DNA of 6,537 bases, taken from assembly GCA_017995875.1 (NCBI GenBank), contig JAGOIB010000035.1:10716-17252 (forward strand). The letters are read 5' to 3'. Made by a program: the position numbers and the translations under genes. The stretch is from Saprospiraceae bacterium. GTDB taxonomy: Bacteria; Bacteroidota; Bacteroidia; Chitinophagales; Saprospiraceae. Below are positions 1 to 5,911 of the stretch, one piece after another. Position 1 is the stretch's first letter, and the number at the start of each line of letters is the position of its first letter. The notes beneath the pieces are model-generated. The model did no database searches, was not told the origin of the DNA, and saw only the letters and a program-made list of their open reading frames with translations.

Positions 1-1267
1 TGTTTTTTTCTTCAAGCTGACGATTCGATCTGAGTTTTGTTCTTAATGTATAATAGATTAAGCCCGATATGACGAGCGCTACAAACATTCCAAAGCCAAG
101 GAACTGTTGATTTTTTTTAGAGGATTGCAGGTGAAGCGTCGTTTCTGCAAGTTGTTTTTCTTTTTCAGAAGTTTCATACTTCACCATGAGCTCGTTCATT
201 TGTTTCTGCTTTTCGATATGCAGTAAGGTATCATGCAGCGTATATCTTTCCTTATAATGATAGAGTGCGTTTTTATAATCTTTTTGAACTACATACGCAT
301 TATAGAGTGCTGTGTGTCCGGCAAATTTCAGAAATGGCAGGTCCATACTATCAATTGACTCCAACATACTGTTAAAGGAAAGGATAGCATCATCATATTT
401 CTTCTCTTCCATATAAATCTCCCCAAGCCTGTAATAGGTATCGCAAATGCTGAAATTGCTGTGATTTTTGATGTGATAGGGAAGGTATTTTGTCAACCGC
501 TTTATTCGATCAGCAGGAGATTCATTTATCCTGTTCATCGTGCTATGTTCTGTACCCAGAATATCCAGTCCTTGTTCGTGCTTGAACGATAGGTATTCAT
601 CCTTCAATTGGGAGTACAGGTCCATTTCCCCTTCTACGTCGCATGCCTGCATATAATTGTAGAGGAGAAACAAATAGTCTTTTGATTTTTTTTGCATGCG
701 TACACATTCCAGGGACTTCGTAAAATACCCCTTTGATTTTGGCCAGTCTCCCAGATTTTTATACATCTCGGCCAGCAGGTGATAGGGCAGCCACATGTCA
801 TATTTTTGTCCTTCGTCCTCATATTTATTGAGCAGCAGGTTCCAGAAATAGACGGCTGAATCATAGCGGGTCGCACGCATATGATAGCGTCCCAGCAGTG
901 TATATACCTTATCGATAAATTCTAGTTTACCGGATTGCTTTATTCTGGCCAGTGCTTTGTACACCATGGTGATGGCTTCGGCATTGTTGCCTTTAAATTC
1001 TTCGAGTACACTGCTGCGTTCATAGAGGACGATATAGAGGCTGTCATTTCCTTCTGCCGGTAAGACTTTTTTAGCGACTTCAAAATAGAAAGCAGCACTA
1101 TCCTGGTTTTTGTATAGATAGGACTTACCGAGTATGAGCCCAAGCCCGGCGATGTCAACCGGATCTGTAGCCGCTTCATACCTCTGTCGAAGTGAGTCCA
1201 TATTCTGTCCATTCACATGCAGACATGCAAAGAGCGTGCAATAGAGGACGAGATGTTTAACTGCCAT
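1..1267 (-). CDS. TPR-repeat membrane sensor/regulator, N-terminal part (runs off left edge)
   Basis: The reading frame is open from an ATG at 1267 down to base 1, giving 422 residues with no stop, so the gene is cut by the window edge. Residues 1-21 look like a signal peptide (hydrophobic LVLYCTLFACL, small residues before NGQ). Residues ~35-345 are helical with about six TPR-like units; examples are the segments around LGRYHMRATRYDSAVYFW and LGEIYMEEKKYDDAILSF. A charged coiled coil rich in K, E and Q (~350-388) leads into one transmembrane helix (~389-408) and then a basic RTKLRSNRQLEEKN tail. In Bacteroidota this layout (signal peptide, periplasmic TPRs, coiled coil, one membrane helix) normally precedes a cytoplasmic histidine kinase or a LuxR-type helix-turn-helix domain. 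Which one applies here lies outside the window. The gene is divergent from the operon at 1540. The architecture is seen directly; the sensor role is inferred from family knowledge. Confidence 0.85.
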   Translation of the reverse strand, partial: MAVKHLVLYCTLFACLHVNGQNMDSLRQRYEAATDPVDIAGLGLILGKSYLYKNQDSAAFYFEVAKKVLPAEGNDSLYIVLYERSSVLEEFKGNNAEAITMVYKALARIKQSGKLEFIDKVYTLLGRYHMRATRYDSAVYFWNLLLNKYEDEGQKYDMWLPYHLLAEMYKNLGDWPKSKGYFTKSLECVRMQKKSKDYLFLLYNYMQACDVEGEMDLYSQLKDEYLSFKHEQGLDILGTEHSTMNRINESPADRIKRLTKYLPYHIKNHSNFSICDTYYRLGEIYMEEKKYDDAILSFNSMLESIDSMDLPFLKFAGHTALYNAYVVQKDYKNALYHYKERYTLHDTLLHIEKQKQMNELMVKYETSEKEKQLAETTLHLQSSKKNQQFLGFGMFVALVISGLIYYTLRTKLRSNRQLEEKN

Positions 1268-1286
1268 CAAATGATGCTAATTTCTT

Positions 1287-1317
1287 CTAAAGTATATGTC
1301 TTTTACGGCATTTTCAA
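1287..1317 (-). promoter_or_regulatory. Candidate Bacteroidota-type promoter of the TPR sensor gene
   Basis: On the minus strand, TTG (1317-1315) is followed after 20 nt by TACTTTAG (1294-1287). This has one mismatch to the TAnnTTTG -7 consensus of the Bacteroidota primary sigma factor, and the spacing is as expected for a -33/-7 pair. It lies about 20 nt upstream of the ATG at 1267. The match is imperfect and no transcript data are available. Confidence 0.35.
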
Positions 1318-1446
1318 CAAGGTCCCACATTACGGCAGAGACCTTTTTATGGAAAAGCTACTATAAATCTCCCCCTTGCGTACTGAAGTAAATTCATCCT
1401 TTCAGGTGAAATCTGCCATTCCCTCCATTAATCTTTAATGTTTGGG

Positions 1447-1456
1447 GTTGATCAAC
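1447..1456. other. Perfect 10-bp palindrome in the divergent intergenic region
   Basis: GTTGATCAAC is a perfect inverted repeat without a spacer, about 85 bp upstream of the operon start and 180 bp upstream of the divergent TPR gene. It could be an operator for a dimeric regulator, but a single 10-bp palindrome can occur by chance and no second copy was noticed nearby. Confidence 0.2.
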
Positions 1457-1524
1457 TGTACAGGAACAACTATTGGGCAATGTATTTTTTAGATAAATAC
1501 AAATTCCTGATATGGGAGTAACCT

Positions 1525-1532
1525 TATCTTTG
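1525..1532 (+). promoter_or_regulatory. -7 promoter element of the cyclophilin/glucokinase operon
   Basis: TATCTTTG matches the TAnnTTTG -7 consensus of Bacteroidota exactly. Only seven bases separate it from the ATG at 1540, so transcription would begin at or a few bases before the start codon, giving a nearly leaderless mRNA. No convincing -33 TTTG is seen at the expected distance (around 1502-1506), so the promoter may be weak or need an activator. There is no Shine-Dalgarno sequence before the ATG, as is usual in this phylum. Confidence 0.5.
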
Positions 1533-1539
1533 TCCCCCT

Positions 1540-1902
1540 ATGGAAGACTGGCAATTGGATTTTGAGTGGCTGAGGGTCCGTCACTGGGTGAAGGACAGGT
1601 TCAAGCGAAGTGAACTGCCTGATCTTAATGCGGTCCTTTTTCTGATTGGTATACGGGAGCTTGGCAGGCGGCAGGAAAAGTTTACAAAAGAAGAGAAACA
1701 GGACCTGATGCACCTGGCCATCTGCCACCTGCTGACAGAAGAGGGTTATTACGAATTTGAAGGGATGGATGCTGACGGGTGGCCGCACTGGAAACCCCTC
1801 ATCCCCATAGATGTAAAAGGGCTGGCTGCCCAGGAAGCCATGTTGCAGCGAAAAGTAATAGAGTATTTTGCACCTTTGCTGTCCGATTCAGAAAAAAGTT
1901 GA
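1540..1902 (+). CDS. Small conserved Bacteroidota protein of unknown function (120 aa)
   Basis: This is a complete 120-residue protein starting at an ATG seven bases after a -7 promoter element. It has no signal peptide or membrane segment, so it is probably cytoplasmic. The sequence is rich in W, E and K. An N-terminal segment carries WLRVRHWVKDRF; a middle helical part has LFLIGIRELGRRQEKFTKEE and DLMHLAICHLL; then comes GYYEFEGMDADGWPHWK near residues 69-84, and a C-terminal helix. The style recalls an uncharacterised family I associate with Bacteroidota genomes, but I cannot assign a function. Its stop codon is three bases from the start of the first cyclophilin gene, so it is the first gene of the four-gene operon. 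Real coding is supported by the promoter placement, the tight spacing and the well-balanced amphipathic composition. Confidence 0.8.
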   Translation: MEDWQLDFEWLRVRHWVKDRFKRSELPDLNAVLFLIGIRELGRRQEKFTKEEKQDLMHLAICHLLTEEGYYEFEGMDADGWPHWKPLIPIDVKGLAAQEAMLQRKVIEYFAPLLSDSEKS

Positions 1903-1905
1903 GTT

Positions 1906-2562
1906 ATGTATCATTCTATTAGAGCTATTCTTTTTGCGGGATGTATTAGCCTCATTCTTGTAAATACAGGATGCAAGCAACCGGAAAAGGAATACCAGGC
2001 AGTGATCTCTACCGATTATGGCGATATCACTATCCTGCTGTATAACAGCACACCAAAGCACCGGGACAATTTTATCAAGCTGGTCCAGAATGGATTTTAT
2101 GATGACCTTCTTTTTCATCGGGTCATTGAAAATTTTATGATTCAGGGTGGAGACCCTGCATCTAAAACAGCACCGGCCGAGGTTCAACTTGGCGGCGGAG
2201 GTCCGGGATATGAAATTGATCCTGAGATCGGTGCGCCTCATTTGAGAGGAGCCCTTGCAGCTGCCAGGAAACCCAGCGCCGAGAAAAGATCTTCCGGAAG
2301 CCAATTTTACATTGTTACCGGGACGACTGTCACAGAGCGCGATCTGGAACAAATAGAAATGGCTAAAAAGATTAAATACAATGACGTCCAGCGCAAATTA
2401 TATCTGGAGCAGGGTGGTTACCCAAACCTGGATATGGAATATACTGTGTTTGGTGAAGTGGTCTCAGGAATGGACGTAGCAGACAAAATCAGTAAACTCG
2501 AAAAGGATTCACGTGACCGTCCTGTCAAAGATGTCCGTATGAAAATAAAATTGATAAATTAA
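1906..2562 (+). CDS. Cyclophilin-type peptidyl-prolyl cis-trans isomerase, lipoprotein (218 aa)
   Basis: The enzyme catalyses cis-trans isomerisation of Xaa-Pro bonds, probably in the periplasm while lipid-anchored. Residues 1-22 form a lipoprotein signal ending NTG before Cys23. Cyclophilin signatures are clear: TPKHRDNF (49-56), FHRV with the catalytic-type Arg72, FMIQGGDP (77-84), GGGGPGYEI (96-104) and SGSQFYIV (130-137). An insert of about 36 residues, helical and charged, follows SQFYIV where human cyclophilin A has about eight residues, before LDMEYTVFG. The Trp121 position of cyclophilin A is Asn174 here and Phe113 is Tyr135, so cyclosporin binding is unlikely. The gene starts three bases after the upstream stop, and its TAA shares a base with the next ATG (TAATG), which indicates translational coupling. 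It is an old paralogue of the next gene. The family assignment is secure; cellular substrates are unknown. Confidence 0.95.
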   Translation: MYHSIRAILFAGCISLILVNTGCKQPEKEYQAVISTDYGDITILLYNSTPKHRDNFIKLVQNGFYDDLLFHRVIENFMIQGGDPASKTAPAEVQLGGGGPGYEIDPEIGAPHLRGALAAARKPSAEKRSSGSQFYIVTGTTVTERDLEQIEMAKKIKYNDVQRKLYLEQGGYPNLDMEYTVFGEVVSGMDVADKISKLEKDSRDRPVKDVRMKIKLIN

Positions 2563-3455
2563 TGAGAAACAACATGAGCCTTTATTTCGCCCTTTCATCT
2601 TTTATTTGGTTTGCTTCCTGCATGAACCCAATGGCAAGATTCACCATGAGTGCCCAACATGCAGAAGCACCTGCTATCGTCAATTTTCAGAACACCTCTG
2701 AAGGTGCTGATATGTATGCTTGGGATTTTGGAGATGGTACACAGTCAGTCGATATGGCAGCGGACCACAGGTATACCCATGCCGGAAAATATGATGTTAA
2801 ACTCACCGCTACTAAAGGAAAGAAATCCAATACTATGACACAATCTATTATCATCGACCCACCAGCCAAATGCCTGATTGAAATCACCACAGATCAAGGC
2901 GTGATGATGGGAGAACTCTATGATGCCACACCTAAACACCGTGACAATTTTCTCAAACTCGCAGAAGAAGGCTATTACAACGGACTCCTTTTTCATCGCG
3001 TGATTGATGGGTTTATGATCCAGGGTGGTGATCCTAATTCCAAAAACGCAGCTGCCGGTGTTCCACTTGGTGCAGGTGGCCCTGGTTATGAAGTGCCTGC
3101 CGAATTTGTTGACAGCCTCGTACATATCAGAGGTGCTATCGCTGCTGCACGTACAGGTGATGCAGGCAATCCTGAACGCAAATCTTCGGGCTCACAGTTT
3201 TATATTGTGCAAGGAAGTCCTGTAGATAATGGCATGCTTGATATGTTAGAAAAAAGAAAAGGATTCAAATATACACCTGAACAAAGGGCCGCTTACCTGA
3301 AGTACGGTGGCACACCTTTCCTTGACAGGGACTACACTGTATATGGCATCATCACCTCCGGGCTGGATGTTGTCGATAAGATCGCAAGGGTTCCAAAAGA
3401 TGCAAGAGACAGGCCAACAACAGATGTCAAGATGACGATCAAAGTAATCCGGTAA
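2562..3455 (+). CDS. PKD domain-cyclophilin fusion lipoprotein, peptidyl-prolyl isomerase (297 aa)
   Basis: An N-terminal lipoprotein signal ends with FAS before Cys20. The start at 2562 overlaps the previous stop by one base; an ATG at 2574 is an alternative that still leaves a usable signal peptide. Residues ~26-99 form a PKD domain, an Ig-like beta sandwich: WDFGDGTQS is at 54-62, and HRYTHAGKYDVKLTAT (69-84) is the characteristic second half. Residues ~103-297 form a cyclophilin domain with LFHRV (Arg146), FMIQGGDP (151-158), GAGGPGYEV (170-178), SGSQFYIV (209-216) and FLDRDYTVYG (253-262). It carries the same ~36-residue insert as its neighbour. The Trp121 position of cyclophilin A is Phe253, as in many bacterial cyclophilins. 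PKD domains usually mediate protein or polysaccharide contacts outside the cytoplasm, so this one may place the isomerase on a partner at the envelope (inference). Five bases separate it from the next gene. Confidence 0.95.
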   Translation: MRNNMSLYFALSSFIWFASCMNPMARFTMSAQHAEAPAIVNFQNTSEGADMYAWDFGDGTQSVDMAADHRYTHAGKYDVKLTATKGKKSNTMTQSIIIDPPAKCLIEITTDQGVMMGELYDATPKHRDNFLKLAEEGYYNGLLFHRVIDGFMIQGGDPNSKNAAAGVPLGAGGPGYEVPAEFVDSLVHIRGAIAAARTGDAGNPERKSSGSQFYIVQGSPVDNGMLDMLEKRKGFKYTPEQRAAYLKYGGTPFLDRDYTVYGIITSGLDVVDKIARVPKDARDRPTTDVKMTIKVIR

Positions 3456-3460
3456 CTATA

Positions 3461-4225
3461 GTGGGCAACATCGCATTAGGTATAGACATCGGCGGATCAG
3501 GTATTAAGTTTGGGTTGGTAGACATCCTCACCGGCGAGATGATTGGCGATCGGATAAAGATTGATACGCCCCAGCCCTCCACGCCGGATGCTGTTGCCGC
3601 TGCTATACGTGATGCACTTTCAGATATTGATTGGAAAGGAGATAAGATAGGTGTTGGATTCCCGGCGATTATTATGGATGGCGTTTCTCTAACGGCAGCT
3701 AATATTGACAAAGCATGGATCGGTGTCAACGTCGAAGAGCTGTTGCAAAAATATACGGGCCACAAGTATTATGTCATCAATGACGCAGATGCAGCCGGCG
3801 TAGCTGAGCGCATGTACGGAAGGATCAATCATATCAAGGGTACGGTATTATTATTGACATTAGGCACAGGCATTGGATCTGCGTTATTCTATGACGGCAT
3901 TCTTGTACCGAATACAGAGTTTGGCCACATCCAATACAGGGGAGACATCGCCGAAAACAGTGTCAGCAACCGCGCCCGCAAAGAACGCCAACTCGATTAT
4001 GATACATGGGCTATGGAGTTGGCGGAGTTTCTCGATTACATGATCCTTCTTCTTTCTCCCAGACTAATTGTGCTGGGAGGCGGCATCAGTTTCCGCTTTG
4101 ATGAATTTGCGCATCACTTCAATCACCTTCGCACACCCATCGTCAATGCGTCCGCTTTTAATGACGCTGGGATTATCGGGGCGGCTATTGCGGCATATCC
4201 GGAGTTGATGGAACCGTTTGTATAA
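3461..4225 (+). CDS. ppgK: Polyphosphate glucokinase-like ROK-family kinase (254 aa)
   Basis: This enzyme is predicted to phosphorylate glucose to glucose 6-phosphate using inorganic polyphosphate (possibly also ATP) in the cytoplasm. The phosphate-binding DIGGSGIKF is at residues 9-17, and the polyphosphate-glucokinase-type TPQPSTPDAV is at 36-45. The ROK active-site stretch NDADAAG (107-113) carries the catalytic Asp108. LTLGTGIGSAL (132-142) is the second phosphate loop, PNTEFGH (150-156) the sugar-binding segment, and LGGGIS (205-210) lies near the C terminus. The zinc motif of ordinary ROK glucokinases (CxCGxxGCxE) is absent and a basic RARKER stretch occurs around 171-176, both as in polyphosphate glucokinases. 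Length is typical of the family. The start is GTG, five bases after the upstream stop, and the DIGGSG motif sits at the expected distance from it. It is the last gene of the operon and the only one with an obvious metabolic role. Substrate specificity is inferred from sequence. Confidence 0.88.
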   Translation: MGNIALGIDIGGSGIKFGLVDILTGEMIGDRIKIDTPQPSTPDAVAAAIRDALSDIDWKGDKIGVGFPAIIMDGVSLTAANIDKAWIGVNVEELLQKYTGHKYYVINDADAAGVAERMYGRINHIKGTVLLLTLGTGIGSALFYDGILVPNTEFGHIQYRGDIAENSVSNRARKERQLDYDTWAMELAEFLDYMILLLSPRLIVLGGGISFRFDEFAHHFNHLRTPIVNASAFNDAGIIGAAIAAYPELMEPFV

Positions 4226-4295
4226 AGTGAAAAATGAAGAGTGAAAAGTGAAAAATGAGTTTGGAATAACGAATAACGAATAGAGAAGTAGGAAG
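4226..4295 (+). repeat. Degenerate heptanucleotide repeat array, 10 units, directly after the ppgK stop
   Basis: Starting at the base after the TAA (4223-4225), the sequence can be cut into ten consecutive 7-mers without a gap. AGTGAAA occurs three times (4226, 4240, 4247) and AACGAAT twice (4268, 4275). The others are variants such as AATGAAG, TTGGAAT and TAGGAAG. In shifted register the unit is GANNNNN, with GA (GG in the unit at 4264) at the same position of each heptad. The array is purine-rich on the coding strand and lies between convergent genes. It has no open reading frame and no obvious hairpin. It belongs to the same class as the longer array at 5912-6103. Confidence 0.8.
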
Positions 4296-4315
4296 GTAAT
4301 ATTTATCAGGCTTTG

Positions 4316-5410
4316 TTAATCACTAAAATCAACAGTCTCTCCGACTTTGACTATTTGTGAATTCAATACAGAAGATGCTTCAATACTATCACGACGTTTG
4401 TGCACAATAGCAATGATCCATGAATTGGAAGGATCTATATCTTGTCCTATTTCAATTTCGAATGGTGCTACATCCTGGGGTGCCGTATTGAAAAAATCAA
4501 CCTTATTTATCTTATTACCGCGTGGATCAGTAAGAAACTTCCTGAGTACATTATGATTTTCATAATCAGGAAGGTAAAATGGCAAAGAAATATAAGGGCC
4601 TCCATGACTTGGTTTTGGATAACCACTAAAGTAGTTGTATTGGTTTTGGGTGATAACGCCATCTTCTACTAAAACGATTGTTAGATATAGGTCTTCAAAA
4701 ATTTTCTCATAGTATTTGCAGGAGACCTTTCCGGATACTTTGTTTCCTTGCATACTTGTTTGTATTGCAATTTCTAACTTAGGTTGAACAGATAAAAATT
4801 GATGAACGGAATCAATAAGACGACCCATTTCGATAGGTGCAGCGTAATCCCGAACATATCCACGTTCTATACGGACAGAAGGGCGCTCAAATACTTGAAG
4901 GTAATGTTGAAATTCATGGGTTTCATTGATTTCTAATTCATCCTGGCCGTGAATCGAATAGCTGATAACTTTTGGATTAGCATTGTGAAGACTATCCATG
5001 CGAAGTGCAATCCAGGGGCAAAAACCACAGATTCTGGAAGTAAAGAGTTCAATTAAAACTTTTTTGTTTAAAGGTTCTTCAACCTCTATTTGGATGGTAT
5101 TACTTTTTAGGTTTTTATAAACACTTTGAAGGGTGTAAACACCTGTTGTCAATGGCCTGAAAATAGCACTATCCAGTCTTTGACCATTTACATAATATTC
5201 GCATTGACCGGAAAGGGGATAAAATTCATGAAATAAATAGGAATACGTCTTTAGCGTAGCCACTCCATATTCATTTAATGGCAGTTTATAAGAAGAGGAT
5301 TCTAATACTAAATCGCCAACACCTACAGCTATATCTTCTTTGACTCCCTCATCTTTCGTACATGAAAAATACAGCACAGGAATGAGCAATAGGAGATAAT
5401 TGATTTTCAT
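4316..5410 (-). CDS. Omp28-like surface lipoprotein with thioredoxin-type CxxC motif (364 aa)
   Basis: The chosen start is the ATG at 5410. The frame extends seven codons further to a TTG at 5431, but the ATG gives a compact lipoprotein signal, MKINYLLLLIPVLYFS before Cys17. The residues after the cysteine, TKDEG, fit the K-(D/E)2 lipoprotein export signal described in Flavobacteriia, suggesting surface exposure. Residues ~34-112 look all-beta and may be an Ig-like domain. From ~116 on, VLIELFTSRICGFCPW places a CxxC pair (Cys128, Cys131, followed by Pro) at the end of a strand, and ISYSIHGQDE follows as in thioredoxin-fold proteins. This combination resembles the Omp28-related outer membrane protein family of Bacteroidota. 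Redox activity is possible but not proven. The gene converges on ppgK. Base composition appears more AT-rich than that operon. I saw no clear promoter in the 157 bp upstream (5411-5567). Confidence 0.8.
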   Translation of the reverse strand: MKINYLLLLIPVLYFSCTKDEGVKEDIAVGVGDLVLESSSYKLPLNEYGVATLKTYSYLFHEFYPLSGQCEYYVNGQRLDSAIFRPLTTGVYTLQSVYKNLKSNTIQIEVEEPLNKKVLIELFTSRICGFCPWIALRMDSLHNANPKVISYSIHGQDELEINETHEFQHYLQVFERPSVRIERGYVRDYAAPIEMGRLIDSVHQFLSVQPKLEIAIQTSMQGNKVSGKVSCKYYEKIFEDLYLTIVLVEDGVITQNQYNYFSGYPKPSHGGPYISLPFYLPDYENHNVLRKFLTDPRGNKINKVDFFNTAPQDVAPFEIEIGQDIDPSNSWIIAIVHKRRDSIEASSVLNSQIVKVGETVDFSD

Positions 5411-5567
5411 TTTTAAAACAAAACGGATCAATTCTAAATTTATTTCCCCAATGGAATTGTTAACATTATTTCGGCAGGAAGGTCAATACGTTAATATTTC
5501 TATTGAAATCGAAGGACAAGTATTGTAGTAAACTAAAGAATTGAGGCGCGGGGTATATGAACTTTTA

Positions 5568-5888
5568 TTAGTGTCCACCAACAGCACCTACAAAATAAAC
5601 CATGGTAGCGAACCCCACCATTTTACCGATAAAAACAAATCCAACTAAAATAAATAGATACAGTATAGCCCTAAAATACTGTTTTCTGGATACTGACTTT
5701 ACTAAATATATAGCAAAGAATATCATTTGTATCAGAATCAAAAGCAGTATAAGAATGCCTAAATATCCTGCAATACTATCGTCTATAATCCTTTCTTCAA
5801 CAGCATTGTACAAAAGAAAAAATGACAAGAAGGCCCACAATCCAATGAGAAGAATATTCAATACTATTCCTCTTAAATAGGTCTTCAT
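5568..5888 (-). CDS. Small membrane protein with three predicted helices (106 aa), unknown function
   Basis: The start is placed at the ATG at 5888 (MKTYLRGIVL); the frame also extends six codons to a GTG at 5906, which is less likely. The protein is strongly hydrophobic. Predicted membrane segments are at ~8-28, ~41-63 and ~73-100, the last possibly broken by Gly residues. Between them are an acidic loop (EERIIDD, 31-37) and a basic loop (KSVSRKQYFR, 64-73), which suggests the second loop faces the cytoplasm. The C terminus is glycine-rich (GAVGGH). I recognise no family. The region is clearly AT-rich compared with the operon at 1540-4225. The gene begins only 23 bases from the heptanucleotide array, and no TAnnTTTG element was seen in that gap, so it may be transcribed through the array from the transglycosylase gene or from within the array (inference). 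Confidence 0.65.
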   Translation of the reverse strand: MKTYLRGIVLNILLIGLWAFLSFFLLYNAVEERIIDDSIAGYLGILILLLILIQMIFFAIYLVKSVSRKQYFRAILYLFILVGFVFIGKMVGFATMVYFVGAVGGH

Positions 5889-5911
5889 ACATTTATTTGA
5901 AATCACACACT

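Noticed and set aside
634..1212. Two minus-strand open frames (634-876 and 940-1212) inside the TPR gene
   Set aside because: They are out of phase with the continuous 422-codon frame that starts at 1267, and their translations are unstructured, cysteine- and arginine-rich shadow sequence.
1319..1348. Inverted repeat AAGGTC/GACCTT followed by a T run, terminator-like
   Set aside because: The stem is only 6 bp with a 15-nt loop, and it lies between two divergently transcribed genes where no terminator is needed.
1888..3125. Antisense open frames opposite both cyclophilins (1888-2352 and 2745-3125), with similar translations to each other
   Set aside because: Their similarity is explained by the sense-strand duplication. 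Cyclophilin motifs on the plus strand are unambiguous, and the antisense frames have no start context or domain.
3439..3765. Minus-strand open frame overlapping the start of the kinase gene
   Set aside because: It lies opposite the conserved DIGGSGIKF region of the kinase; composition and lack of motifs mark it as a shadow.
5411..5567. Promoter for the Omp28-like gene (minus-strand TAAATTTA and TTGACC stretches)
   Set aside because: Only partial matches with poor spacing were found in this AT-rich spacer, so no element is called.
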